Part shown: in pieces, positions 1 to 8,352 of the stretch
Layout of the letters: every line of letters starts with the position of its first letter
How positions within the stretch are numbered: the first letter of the stretch is position 1
Assembly: GCA_030627005.1 (NCBI GenBank)
Contig: DAOUSW010000001.1
Span: 42,430 to 106,429 of the forward strand
DNA from: MTP4 sp9310u
Lineage (GTDB): Archaea; Halobacteriota; Methanosarcinia; Methanosarcinales; Methanosarcinaceae
Length of the DNA: 64,000 nt
Reading direction: 5' to 3'
The notes under the pieces: generated by a model
The model's input: only the letters and a program-made list of their open reading frames with translations
The model's database searches: none
What the model was told of the DNA's origin: nothing
Translations under genes and position numbers: made by a program

Positions 1-1278
1 GCCAAGGTCGGCAACACCTGTCTGTTCGGGAAGAATATCGATTACAGGGTAGGGGGTGTCCTCGTCAAACTCGGTGGAGTTTGCGCCTTCGAGGCCTGCA
101 ACGTTTCTTGAGAACTCGATTACGGCAAGCTGCATGCCCATGCAGAGGCCCAGGAAAGGCATGTCATTTTCACGGGCGAACTGGATTGCCATGATCTTGC
201 CTTCGGTCCCGCGTTCGCCAAAGCCGCCGGGGATCAGGAGCCCATCGTACTGGCGGAGGTTTTCGAGTTCTTTGGGATCGTTTTCGAAGTCCTCGGCATC
301 GACCATTTCGATATCGGCCTTGCAGCCGCACTCGATTGCCCCGTGCTTGACGGCTTCAAAGATGCTCAGGTAGGAGTCTTCAAGATGGGTATATTTCCCG
401 ACGATTGCCAGTTTTATCTCATCTTTCATGTTCCTCATCCTGGCAACCATCTCTCTCCAGGCAGAATCGTCGACATCGGATTCCAGCTTCAGGCGCTGCA
501 TGAGCCGGGTGGTCAAGCCCTGTTCCTCAATCACCGGGGGGACTTCGTAGATGTCATCGGCGTCGTGGGCGCTTATGACCAGGTCCTGGGGCACGTCACA
601 GAAAAGGGCGATCTTTTCCTTTGCAGCTTCCTGCAGGGGGGTCCTTGACCTGGTAACGATTACATCCGGGCTCAGCCCGAGGGTCCTCAGGTCCTTTACC
701 GAGTGCTGGGAGGGTTTGGTCTTCTGCTCGCCCTGGAGGTCTTCCATAACCAGGGTCACGTGGATGAAAACGATGTTTTCTGCCGGCTCTTCCCTGTGCA
801 TCTGGCGGACGGCTTCCAGGAAAGGCATGCTCTCGATGTCCCCCACGGTCCCGCCGATTTCCACCAGGCAAATGTCAGCCCCGCTCCGGGCTGCAACTTT
901 CCGGATCCTGTTCTTGATCTCGTTTGTGATGTGTGGAATGATCTGGACGGTCTTTCCCAGGTAGTCGCCTCTCCTCTCCTTTGCGATAACCGCCTGGTAG
1001 ATCTTTCCCGTGGTGAAGTTATGGTCCCGGGTCAATTCCGTATCAAGGAACCGTTCGTAGTTCCCGAGGTCCAGATCTACCTCCCCCCCGTCTTTCAGCA
1101 CGAATACTTCCCCGTGCTGGTAGGGGCTCATTGTGCCTGCGTCAATGTTGATGTAGGGGTCGATCTTGATAGCCGTAACTTTATAGCCTTTGTTTTTCAG
1201 GTTCCTACCAATGGACGCGATGGTGATGCCTTTTCCAAGCCCGCTCATCACACCACCGGTAACTACGATATACTTCAT
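1..1278 (-). CDS. pyrG: CTP synthase, 5' part (C-terminus beyond window)
   Basis: Glutamine-dependent CTP synthase, which aminates UTP to CTP in pyrimidine nucleotide synthesis. The reading frame starts at ATG 1276-1278 and is still open at base 1, giving 426 codons of a family that is usually about 535. The N-terminal synthase domain opens with MKYIVVTGGVMSGLGKGI, the characteristic P-loop of this family. The class I glutamine amidotransferase domain follows, with the nucleophile elbow GLCMGMQ. Its cysteine falls at residue 379, the same number as in the E. coli enzyme. A GAGG sequence lies a short way upstream of the ATG. An 18-bp tandem repeat lies directly upstream in the promoter region. 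No other function is plausible. Confidence 0.97.
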   Translation of the reverse strand, partial: MKYIVVTGGVMSGLGKGITIASIGRNLKNKGYKVTAIKIDPYINIDAGTMSPYQHGEVFVLKDGGEVDLDLGNYERFLDTELTRDHNFTTGKIYQAVIAKERRGDYLGKTVQIIPHITNEIKNRIRKVAARSGADICLVEIGGTVGDIESMPFLEAVRQMHREEPAENIVFIHVTLVMEDLQGEQKTKPSQHSVKDLRTLGLSPDVIVTRSRTPLQEAAKEKIALFCDVPQDLVISAHDADDIYEVPPVIEEQGLTTRLMQRLKLESDVDDSAWREMVARMRNMKDEIKLAIVGKYTHLEDSYLSIFEAVKHGAIECGCKADIEMVDAEDFENDPKELENLRQYDGLLIPGGFGERGTEGKIMAIQFARENDMPFLGLCMGMQLAVIEFSRNVAGLEGANSTEFDEDTPYPVIDILPEQTGVADLG

Positions 1279-1344
1279 GGGTCAGCTTCCTCGACAATTT
1301 AATAGGGATTAATAGAAATTAATAAGTCAATGGGAGTATTAAAA

Positions 1345-1434
1345 GGATGACATCGATCCAAAGGATGACATCGATCCAAAGGATGACATCGATCCAAAGG
1401 ATGACATCGATCCAAAGGATAACACTGATTCAAA
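1345..1434. repeat. 18-bp tandem repeat upstream of pyrG
   Basis: Four identical copies of GGATGACATCGATCCAAA are followed by a decayed fifth copy at 1417-1434. The array sits just upstream of the pyrG promoter within a 542-base gap (1279-1820). The rest of the gap is AT-rich with scattered TTCAGCCTTT motifs and no convincing gene. The unit is a multiple of three, so it opens repetitive frames on the minus strand, but these look spurious. Confidence 0.9.
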
Positions 1435-1820
1435 GAATAACGTGATATTGAAATTGAAACCAGTGTTGTGGGTAACATTGCGGGCAACACCCGCATAATT
1501 TTTAATATCATGCCTGCATAAGAACACAATACCAATAGGCTCATAATATAAAAAAATAGTCTTTAGTCCATTTCCTTATTCATATATTTCAGCCTTTGCC
1601 CAACCATTTCAGCCTTTACCAAATATTTTAGCAATTCCTCAGCAATTTAAGGGATTTATCAGCCTTTTAAGAACTTTTGCAGTCATTAGAGGCATTTTTA
1701 AGTTATTTAAGCCTTTTTTCAGCCTTAATAATCTGTTCAGGAATTTAAATTCACTCCCCACCCCTCGGCTCTTCCGGAGCTTTGAGTTGTCTCCATAACA
1801 GCCTGATTTTCAGGGGAGGT

Positions 1821-2600
1821 TCAGCCGTCCTCCATGATTTTCAGCAGGAGATAGGTTATGCAGGTTACAAAAAGGATCGAAAACACCAGGGCATGGGCGA
1901 AACTGACTCTGAACCCTATTCCCTCAGGCAAAACGAAGTAGAGAGAAAAAAGGGAGACAAGCAGGATGAAACCTACAAGGGCCACGGTCAAAGACAACTT
2001 ATCAGCTTCTCCGGCGGATTTCCGGGATTTGTTTCCGGATTTCCGGGTTTGGGCACCTTCACTTCCGAAGAGTTTTTTCAGGAATGATACGGAAAAACCA
2101 CCGCCTCCGGTTCCGCTTCCCCTGGAGTTTGAAGCCTTCTTTTTAGAGGTATCCCCTCCCGGCCTGTAAGGCCTGAGCTCATCGTTATCTTCCCAGACCT
2201 GGATTTCATCCTCAGGCTCTTTTGGCTTTTCGTCCTTTTTTCCGAGCTGGACGGGAAATCCTTTCTTTTTCGAACCGTAACCTGCGGTAATGAAAATCTT
2301 CCCTTCGGTGAGCACCTTTCCGTCCCGCGGGATCCTGGCAACCGCAGAAACGTATTCCTTGTGCAGGACGTAGGGGTTATCCCTCAAAAAAGTAATATGC
2401 CCTTTCAGCTCATCGCTAACCGAGAAGTGGATGTGGGTTGGAGAACCCTGGTTTGTGACCAGGATTTCGAAGGTCTGCTCTTCCCCGGGAGCCAGGGGAA
2501 TTTCAATATCCTCCGTCTCAAACTCTATAGAGTTAAGTTCCTGCCGGTTAATTATAACATTCTGCACTATCTGCTGCAAATTCAAAACCCCTCGAATCAA
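1821..2600 (-). CDS. Conserved membrane protein of unknown function
   Basis: About 259 residues. The N-terminal half (about 1-115) is a predicted beta-rich domain carrying a LAPGEEQTFEILVTNQGSP segment, like extracytoplasmic Ig-like or NEW3-type domains. A charged, glycine- and serine-rich linker follows (about 115-200), and the protein ends in two hydrophobic helices (about 205-225 and 232-253). The beta domain and tail thus flank a disordered linker and a membrane anchor. I cannot assign a function. Its 5' end overlaps the upstream Trm112-like gene by four bases, so the two are probably co-transcribed. The start is uncertain: TTG at 2600 is the longest option, while a GAGGGG sequence at about 2588-2593 would favour a TTG a few codons further in. 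Confidence 0.75.
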   Translation of the reverse strand: MIRGVLNLQQIVQNVIINRQELNSIEFETEDIEIPLAPGEEQTFEILVTNQGSPTHIHFSVSDELKGHITFLRDNPYVLHKEYVSAVARIPRDGKVLTEGKIFITAGYGSKKKGFPVQLGKKDEKPKEPEDEIQVWEDNDELRPYRPGGDTSKKKASNSRGSGTGGGGFSVSFLKKLFGSEGAQTRKSGNKSRKSAGEADKLSLTVALVGFILLVSLFSLYFVLPEGIGFRVSFAHALVFSILFVTCITYLLLKIMEDG

Positions 2601-2779
2601 TTTCGGAGGTCAGGGGGAAGCAGGTTAGGAATCCCCTCATCTATCGGGTAATGCTCACCGCAAGCAGGGCAGTAGAGGGTCCCGGATATGATCTCTTCTT
2701 CATTTTCTTCCACCACGTTCAAAACCAGGTCGCCTTTGCAGACCGGACAGGCCAAAATCTCCATCAGATCTTTTTTCAC
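2597..2779 (-). CDS. Trm112-like zinc-binding protein
   Basis: A 60-residue protein starting MKKDLMEILACPVCKGDL, with a second cysteine pair in YCPACGEHYPIDEGIPNLLPPD. This is the pattern of the Trm112/YcaR family (UPF0434). In archaea and eukaryotes, Trm112 is the small partner that stabilises and activates methyltransferases acting on tRNA, rRNA and release factor. Both CxxC zinc-ligand pairs and the typical DEGIPNLLP tail are present, and the length matches the family. It overlaps the downstream membrane-protein gene by four bases. Its methyltransferase partner cannot be told from this context. Confidence 0.85.
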   Translation of the reverse strand: MKKDLMEILACPVCKGDLVLNVVEENEEEIISGTLYCPACGEHYPIDEGIPNLLPPDLRN

Positions 2780-2862
2780 TCTGTTTTCACCATCAAAGTC
2801 AGTTGTGAGGATAGCAGGAAAGGGATTTCCCTTTAGATTAAAGTATCTATTTTTCCGTTTAT

Positions 2863-2965
2863 TAAAATCAACTTATTTTTCAGAGTAGTAAAATCAACTT
2901 ATTCTTCAGCATAAAATCAACTTAGTTTTCAGCATAAAATCAACTTAGTCTTCAGAGTATTAAAA
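2863..2965. repeat. Degenerate ~23-bp tandem repeat
   Basis: About four imperfect copies of a unit beginning AAAATCAACTTA and ending in a TTCAG-type motif. They lie upstream of the minus-strand Trm112-like gene, in the 588-base gap between it and cooS. The remainder of the gap is AT-rich promoter sequence for cooS. Confidence 0.75.
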
Positions 2966-3309
2966 TCATCTTTGTACTTTACTGATCTGTATAACTTCCA
3001 AATTATTTACGATTTGGGGTTTTGGCCATTTTAGCTTAAAAGCAGGAAAAAATAAAGAGAACTTTCATAAAAACAAATTTTGTTACTTTTGAAGCTCAAA
3101 AAAATATTCAGAGAAGTAAACACTGTTACCTCCGGGGTTACAATTTAAAAAACGGGGGCCTTGACAATTATGCGCCAGAACAGTTCAACATTGTATATAT
3201 ATTAACATAAAACAACATTTCATAATGTTTAAATAGCGAAACTACCTTTGGAAATTTAAGAAATTGAAAAACATAAAGGAGTTGTAGGGCGGGTACTGTA
3301 TAAGAATAG

Positions 3310-3330
3310 TTGTTACTTTAAAGGTAACAA
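3310..3330 (+). promoter_or_regulatory. Palindrome in the cooS promoter/leader (candidate operator)
   Basis: A perfect inverted repeat, TTGTTAC, seven bases, GTAACAA, lies 38 bases before the cooS start codon. A TATA-like CTGTATAAG at about 3297-3305 would place the transcription start at or near the right arm, so a bound protein could block initiation. A related but imperfect TGTTACC-N5-GGTTACA lies at 3124-3142, and another TTGTTAC occurs near 3079. The regulator is unknown. Confidence 0.5.
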
Positions 3331-3367
3331 CCCTTCAAAACATAAAAATAAACAATGAAGTGATAAG

Positions 3368-5245
3368 ATGGCATCAAAAGCACAGGATAGAAGCATCGAC
3401 CCCGCTTCCCTGATCATGCTCAAACAGGCTGAAAAGGAAGGTATAGAAACCGCCTGGGACCGCTACGAGAAACAGCAGCCCCAGTGCAGTTTCGGACAGT
3501 TAGGAATTTGCTGCAGGAACTGCAACATGGGTCCCTGCCGGATAGACCCCTTCGGGGAAGGCGCGGATAAAGGTGTCTGCGGAGCTACAGCAGACATCAT
3601 CGTCGCAAGAAACCTCCTAAGGATGATCGCAGCAGGCGCAGCCGCCCATTCCGACCATGCCAGGGACGCCGTGCTGACCTTCAAGAAAATGAGTGAAGGA
3701 AAAGCCGGAAGCTACAACATAAAGGACGAGGCAAAACTGACCGCCCTGGCGTCCGAATACGGCATTCCCGTCGATGACCGGAGTAGAGAAGAAATCGCAT
3801 CCGAACTTGCGACAGCCCTGCTTGCTGAATTCGGAAAGCAGGAAGGTCCGCTCCGGTTTACGCAGAGGGCTCCCGAAGCAAGGCTCAAGCTCTGGGCCAA
3901 ACTCGGGATAGAACCCCGCGGAATCGACCGGGAAATTGTGGAATGCATGCACAGGACCCATATCGGTGTGGACAACGACCCGGTCCATATCCTCCTGCAC
4001 GGGCTCCGGACCAGCCTTTCGGACGGCTGGGGTGGGTCCATGATAGCAACGGATGTCCAGGACGTGCTCTTCGGGACCCCGACCCCGGTCAAGTCCACCG
4101 TAAACCTCGGGGTGCTGGCCAGAGACAAAGTTAATCTTGTAATCCATGGGCACGAACCTATCCTCTCGGAAATGATTCTGGAAGCTTCCGAAGACCCCGA
4201 AATCCTGAAGCTTGCAAAGGAAAAGGGAGCAAACGGAATTAACATCTCAGGCATGTGCTGCACCGGGAACGAGACCCTTATGCGCCATGGGATCCCCACT
4301 GCAGGGAATTTCCTCCAGCAGGAACTTGCCGTCATAACCGGGGCTGTGGACGCCATGGTCGTGGACGTACAGTGCATCATGCCGGCCCTCGGGGCACTTA
4401 CGAGCTGCTACCACACGAAGTTCATCTCCACCTCCCCGAAAGCCGACTTCCCGGGGACCTTGAGAATGGAGTTCCATGAAGAAAACGCCTACGAGACCGC
4501 AAAAGAGATCGTAAGGACCGCGGTCGAAAACTACCCGAACAGGAACCCTGAAAGGATAAACATCCCGGACGAGAAGCAGGAATGCATGGTCGGTTTCAGC
4601 GCCGAAGCCATCCTCGCCGCCCTCGGAGGAAACCCTGTCCCCCTCATCGACGCCATAACAGGGGGAGCCGTAAAGGGTATAGGGGCAGTTGTGGGCTGCA
4701 ACAACGTAAAGGTCAAGCACAACTACGGGCACGTCAACCTTGTAAAGGAACTGATTAAGAACAACGTCCTGGTAGTCACCACCGGCTGCAACGCCATTGC
4801 CTGTGCCGAAGCCGGGCTCCTTGTGCCCGAAGCTGCAGTCCAGGCAGGAGAAGGGTTAAAAAGCGTCTGCGAAGCCCTGGGCATCCCCCCGGTCCTGCAC
4901 ATGGGTTCCTGCGTGGACATAAGCCGCATCCTGGTACTCGCCTCAGCCGTGGCAAAGACCCTTGGCGTGGACATCAGCGACCTGCCTGCAGCAGGGGCAG
5001 CCCCTGAATGGATGAGCGAAAAAGCCGTGAGCATCGGGGCATATGTGGTTTCATCAGGCGTGTACACCGTGCTCGGGACAGTGCCCCCGGTCCTCGGAAG
5101 CGCCGCAGTTGCAGGGCTTCTTACACAAGGGCTTAACGGGGTGGTCGGGGCAAGCTTTGCGGTGGAACCCGACCCCTTCAGGGCTGCAGACCTGATGCTT
5201 GCGCACATCGAAGAAAAAAGAAAAGCCCTGGGCCTTGAGCCCTGA
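3368..5245 (+). CDS. cooS: Anaerobic carbon monoxide dehydrogenase, catalytic subunit
   Basis: Monofunctional Ni-Fe CO dehydrogenase (625 residues, normal family length). It oxidises CO to CO2 and passes two electrons to ferredoxin-like partners. The N-terminal Cys cluster (C40, C48, C49, C52, C57 in the CSFGQLGICCRNC region) carries the D and B iron-sulfur clusters. The nickel C-cluster region is seen in HGHEPILSEM, GANGINISGMCCTGNE, GCNNVK, TTGCNAIACAEAG and MGSCVDISR. The start ATG has GAAGTGAT just upstream. It is followed 13 bases later by cooF and then formate dehydrogenase-like genes, so it heads a CO-oxidising operon distinct from the bifunctional CODH/acetyl-CoA synthase of methanogens. 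Confidence 0.97.
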   Translation: MASKAQDRSIDPASLIMLKQAEKEGIETAWDRYEKQQPQCSFGQLGICCRNCNMGPCRIDPFGEGADKGVCGATADIIVARNLLRMIAAGAAAHSDHARDAVLTFKKMSEGKAGSYNIKDEAKLTALASEYGIPVDDRSREEIASELATALLAEFGKQEGPLRFTQRAPEARLKLWAKLGIEPRGIDREIVECMHRTHIGVDNDPVHILLHGLRTSLSDGWGGSMIATDVQDVLFGTPTPVKSTVNLGVLARDKVNLVIHGHEPILSEMILEASEDPEILKLAKEKGANGINISGMCCTGNETLMRHGIPTAGNFLQQELAVITGAVDAMVVDVQCIMPALGALTSCYHTKFISTSPKADFPGTLRMEFHEENAYETAKEIVRTAVENYPNRNPERINIPDEKQECMVGFSAEAILAALGGNPVPLIDAITGGAVKGIGAVVGCNNVKVKHNYGHVNLVKELIKNNVLVVTTGCNAIACAEAGLLVPEAAVQAGEGLKSVCEALGIPPVLHMGSCVDISRILVLASAVAKTLGVDISDLPAAGAAPEWMSEKAVSIGAYVVSSGVYTVLGTVPPVLGSAAVAGLLTQGLNGVVGASFAVEPDPFRAADLMLAHIEEKRKALGLEP

Positions 5246-5258
5246 AGAGGTGGACCTG

Positions 5259-5773
5259 ATGAAAGAAGTAATGGTCCGCCCGGAACGCTGCATGGGCTGC
5301 CGGTCCTGTGAGATTGCCTGCGCCGTGGAACACTCCGAGAGCAAGGACCTCTTTTCGGCCATAGGGGAAAGCCCGGTACCTCGCAAACGAATTTACGTTG
5401 AATATATCCCGGACCTTGCCGTTGCGGTCCCCATAACCTGCAGGCACTGTGAAGATGCCCCCTGCACCACCGTCTGCCCCACAAAGGCTCTTTCTAGAGA
5501 CGAGATCACCAGAAAAGTCCTCCATCCCCTGACCTGTGTATCGGCTGCTGGACCTGTTCCATGGTCTGCAACTACGGGGTAATAGGCAGGCAAAAAGAAG
5601 CAAGGGTTGCCGTGAAATGCGACCTCTGCCCAGACAGGGAAGTCCCCGCATGTGTGGAAGCCTGTCCCACCGGGGCTCTTGTCTACGCTGAAGTAAAGGA
5701 TTTCTCGGGGATCAAACGCAGCCAGGCCGCCCTGAAACTGGCAAAGGGAATGCAGACGGGAAGCGTTCCCTGA
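5259..5773 (+). pseudogene. cooF: CooF-like four-cluster ferredoxin, frameshifted
   Basis: This is the electron-transfer partner of CooS. The 5' frame (start ATG 5259, preceded by GAGGTG) encodes CMGCRSCEIAC and CRHCEDAPCTTVCP. It then runs out of frame and stops at TAA 5580-5582. The remainder lies in the next frame: CIGCWTCSMVC and CDLCPDREVPACVEACP, ending at TGA 5773. Adding one C to the CCCC run at 5526-5529 restores a continuous protein of about 171 residues with all four [4Fe-4S] motifs. Both halves keep perfect cysteine spacing, so the lesion is either very recent, a sequencing or assembly error at the homopolymer, or translational frameshifting. If intact, it would link CooS to the downstream formate dehydrogenase. 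Confidence 0.88.
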
Positions 5774-5802
5774 GCATACGGCCCCCGGAAAAAATCCGGG
5801 AA

Positions 5803-7872
5803 ATGGAGGTGAAACCCACGCAAGAAAAAAACCCTCTCCCGACAATCTCCCACCCTACAATCTGCCCATACTGCAGCCTGGGCTGCGGTTTTTATCTAGA
5901 AATTGAAGCGGGAAAAGCCGCAGGTATCCGGTATATGCCCGACCACCCGGTAAACGAAGGAAGCCTCTGCCCGAAAGGCAACACTACCCTGGAAGTCCTG
6001 AACCACCCTGACCGCCTGAAATTCCCCCTGAGAAAGACCGAAAACGGCTGGGAAAGGATCGAATGGGAAGCAGCCCTGGACCTTGCAGCGGCAAAACTGA
6101 AAGGGTCCCTGGAAAAATCCGGGCCCGACTCCCTTGCCTTTCTGGGCTCGGCAAAGTGCAGTAACGAAGAAAACTATATCTTCCAGAAAATTGCGAGGCT
6201 GCTCGGGACGAATAATGTGGACAACTGCGCAAGGCTCTGCCACGCTTCCACCCTCACAGGCCTTGGAAAAACCCTGGGTACGGGAGCGATGACAAACCCC
6301 ATTTCAGACCTTGCCTCCTCGGAGTGCATTTTCGTGATAGGGTCAAACTTCGCAGAAAACCACCCTCCCGTTTCCCGCCAGGTCCTCAGGGCAAAGGAAA
6401 AAGGGGCTTTCGTGGTTGTAGCCGACCCCCGCATAACTCCCACAAGCTGGCTTGCGGACCTTGCACTGCGGCTTAAACCGGGAACGGACGTTGCCCTCCT
6501 GAACGGGATGATGCACGTAATCGTCTCCGAAGGGCTCTGGGACAGGGAATTTGTCCGGGAAAGAACCCGGGGCTTTTCCGAACTGGAACAGAACCTTCAA
6601 AGGTATGACCCCGAAACAGTTTCCCGCATTACCGGTATCCCCTCCGCGGACATAATAAAAGCTGCCAGGGCTTATGCACGCGCAGGAACTGCAGCCATCG
6701 TCTACTCCATGGGGATTACCCAGCACAGCTCAGGCACTGACAACGTAACAGCCTGTGCGGACCTTGCCCTTATCTGCGGGCATATAGGGAAAAAAGGGGC
6801 TGGAATTCTCCCCCTAAGAGGCCAGAACAACGTGCAGGGAGCCTGTGACATGGGAGCCCTGGTCGAATTCTTCCCGGGGTACGGGAAAGTGGGGGACCCC
6901 GAAGTAGCCGGAAAGCTGCAGAGCCTCTGGAAAACAGACAAGCTTCCCGAAAGCCCGGGCCGGACAGCAACGGAAATGGTTGAAGCCGCAGAGAAAGGAA
7001 AAATCAAAACCCTCTACGTGATGGGGGAAGACCCGGTCAACTCGCACCCGGATTCCTCACAGGTGAAAAAGGCCCTTGAGAACCTGGACTTTCTGGTGGT
7101 ACAGGACATTTTCATGACCGATACCGCCGAATATGCTGACCTTATCCTCCCTGCAGCTGCTTTTGCGGAAAAAGAGGGCAGCTTCACCTCCACGGAACGG
7201 CGGGTCCAGTGGGTGGAACCTGCCCTTCTGCCGCCCGGGAAAGCCAGGGCTGACCTGGAGGTCCTGTTCGGGTTGGCAGAAAAACTCGGGCTGGATTTCC
7301 CCTGCAGAGATGCCAGAAAGGTCCTTGAAGAGATTTCCGTTGCCGTTCCGGCTTACGGGGGCATGGGAAAAGATAGGCTGAAAAAAGGATTCGGGCTTAT
7401 CTGGCCCTGCCCCGGCCCCACCCATCCGGGCACCCCTGTCCTGCACACGGAACGCTTCAAGACCCCGGACGGGCTTGGCCGGATCATTCCCGTGGAACAC
7501 AGGAGCCCTGCGGAAACCCCGGGTCCCGAGTATCCCTTCCTGCTCACCACCGGGAGAACGGTGCTCCACTATAATGCAGGCTCCATGAGCAGGCGGAGCA
7601 AATCTTTGCTTAAAAAAGAACCCGAACTCTACGTGGAGATCAACCCCGCAGATGCCAGGACAATGGAAATCAGGGAAGGGAACAAACTTTTGCTGGAAAC
7701 CCGGCGGGGAAAAACGGAAGCAACCGCCCGGCTGACCGAAAGGGTGGGGCAAGGGGTGCTCTTCCTGCCCTTCCATTTCCCGGGGACTAATGCCCTGACC
7801 GCAGGTTCCCTTGACAGGGAAGCCAAAATCCCCGAATTCAAGGTTTCGGCCTGCAGGATCAGGAGGGACTGA
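5803..7872 (+). CDS. fdhA: Formate dehydrogenase-like molybdopterin oxidoreductase, catalytic subunit
   Basis: A 689-residue Mo/W-bis-MGD enzyme of the FdhF/FdhA type, expected to interconvert CO2 and formate. The [4Fe-4S] motif is C21-x2-C24-x3-C28, with C56 in GSLCPKG. The segment NNVDNCARLCHAST aligns with the active site of E. coli FdhF. The metal ligand is Cys146 (selenocysteine in FdhF), followed by the conserved His147. A C-terminal molydopterin-dinucleotide-binding domain follows from about residue 570 (LLTTGRTVLHYNAGSMSRRS). It sits between cooF and two more Fe-S protein genes, 3 bases from the next. This suggests electrons come from CO rather than F420, because no FdhB/FrhB-type flavoprotein is present. 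Other formate-dehydrogenase-fold enzymes cannot be wholly excluded. Confidence 0.9.
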   Translation: MEVKPTQEKNPLPTISHPTICPYCSLGCGFYLEIEAGKAAGIRYMPDHPVNEGSLCPKGNTTLEVLNHPDRLKFPLRKTENGWERIEWEAALDLAAAKLKGSLEKSGPDSLAFLGSAKCSNEENYIFQKIARLLGTNNVDNCARLCHASTLTGLGKTLGTGAMTNPISDLASSECIFVIGSNFAENHPPVSRQVLRAKEKGAFVVVADPRITPTSWLADLALRLKPGTDVALLNGMMHVIVSEGLWDREFVRERTRGFSELEQNLQRYDPETVSRITGIPSADIIKAARAYARAGTAAIVYSMGITQHSSGTDNVTACADLALICGHIGKKGAGILPLRGQNNVQGACDMGALVEFFPGYGKVGDPEVAGKLQSLWKTDKLPESPGRTATEMVEAAEKGKIKTLYVMGEDPVNSHPDSSQVKKALENLDFLVVQDIFMTDTAEYADLILPAAAFAEKEGSFTSTERRVQWVEPALLPPGKARADLEVLFGLAEKLGLDFPCRDARKVLEEISVAVPAYGGMGKDRLKKGFGLIWPCPGPTHPGTPVLHTERFKTPDGLGRIIPVEHRSPAETPGPEYPFLLTTGRTVLHYNAGSMSRRSKSLLKKEPELYVEINPADARTMEIREGNKLLLETRRGKTEATARLTERVGQGVLFLPFHFPGTNALTAGSLDREAKIPEFKVSACRIRRD

Positions 7873-7875
7873 GAA

Positions 7876-8352
7876 ATGCCGGAAGCCGTCTATGCGGACC
7901 TTTCCCGCTGTATCGCCTGCCACGCCTGCGAACTTGCCTGCGAGAGGGAAAACGAAAGCGCAAGGATTTCCGTACAGGTCGTAAGGGACCTTGCGGCCGT
8001 TCCCGTTTCCTGCCGCCAGTGCGAAACCCCCCTCTGCGCTGCCGTCTGTCCCGGAGAAGCCCTGAACTACGGGGACCGCGGGCTTGAGTACGATGCCGAA
8101 AAATGCACAGGATGCAGGCTCTGCGTCCTTGCCTGTCCCTTCGGGACTGCGGAATTAAGGGCTGGCGTTATGGAGCGCTGTGACCTCTGCCAGGGAAAAG
8201 AAATTCCTGCCTGTGTTGCCACCTGCCCTGCAGGGGCTCTCTTCTGTGCCGAAGCCGAAAGCCTCGGAGGAGATATCAGGAACAGAAGGGCAGAAAGGAT
8301 TAAAAAAGCCCTGGGAACCCCGGAACCTGCCGGCAGGAGGGTAAACAGATGA
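7876..8352 (+). CDS. Four-cluster ferredoxin (HycB/CooF-like) electron-transfer subunit
   Basis: A 158-residue polyferredoxin with four [4Fe-4S] motifs: CIACHACELAC (about residues 13-23), CRQCETPLCAAVCP, CTGCRLCVLACP and CDLCQGKEIPACVATCP. This is the HycB/CooF/FdhB-beta arrangement, a wire between redox enzymes. It starts three bases after the formate dehydrogenase-like gene and overlaps the next Fe-S gene by four bases (ATGA), so all are translated together. It probably bridges the dehydrogenase catalytic subunit to CooF/CooS, or to a soluble ferredoxin. Confidence 0.92.
   Translation: MPEAVYADLSRCIACHACELACERENESARISVQVVRDLAAVPVSCRQCETPLCAAVCPGEALNYGDRGLEYDAEKCTGCRLCVLACPFGTAELRAGVMERCDLCQGKEIPACVATCPAGALFCAEAESLGGDIRNRRAERIKKALGTPEPAGRRVNR

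Noticed and set aside
1299..1544. Minus-strand frame with repeated PLDRCH residues
   Set aside because: It exists only because the 18-bp tandem repeat has a period divisible by three; there is no ribosome binding site and no non-repetitive homology.
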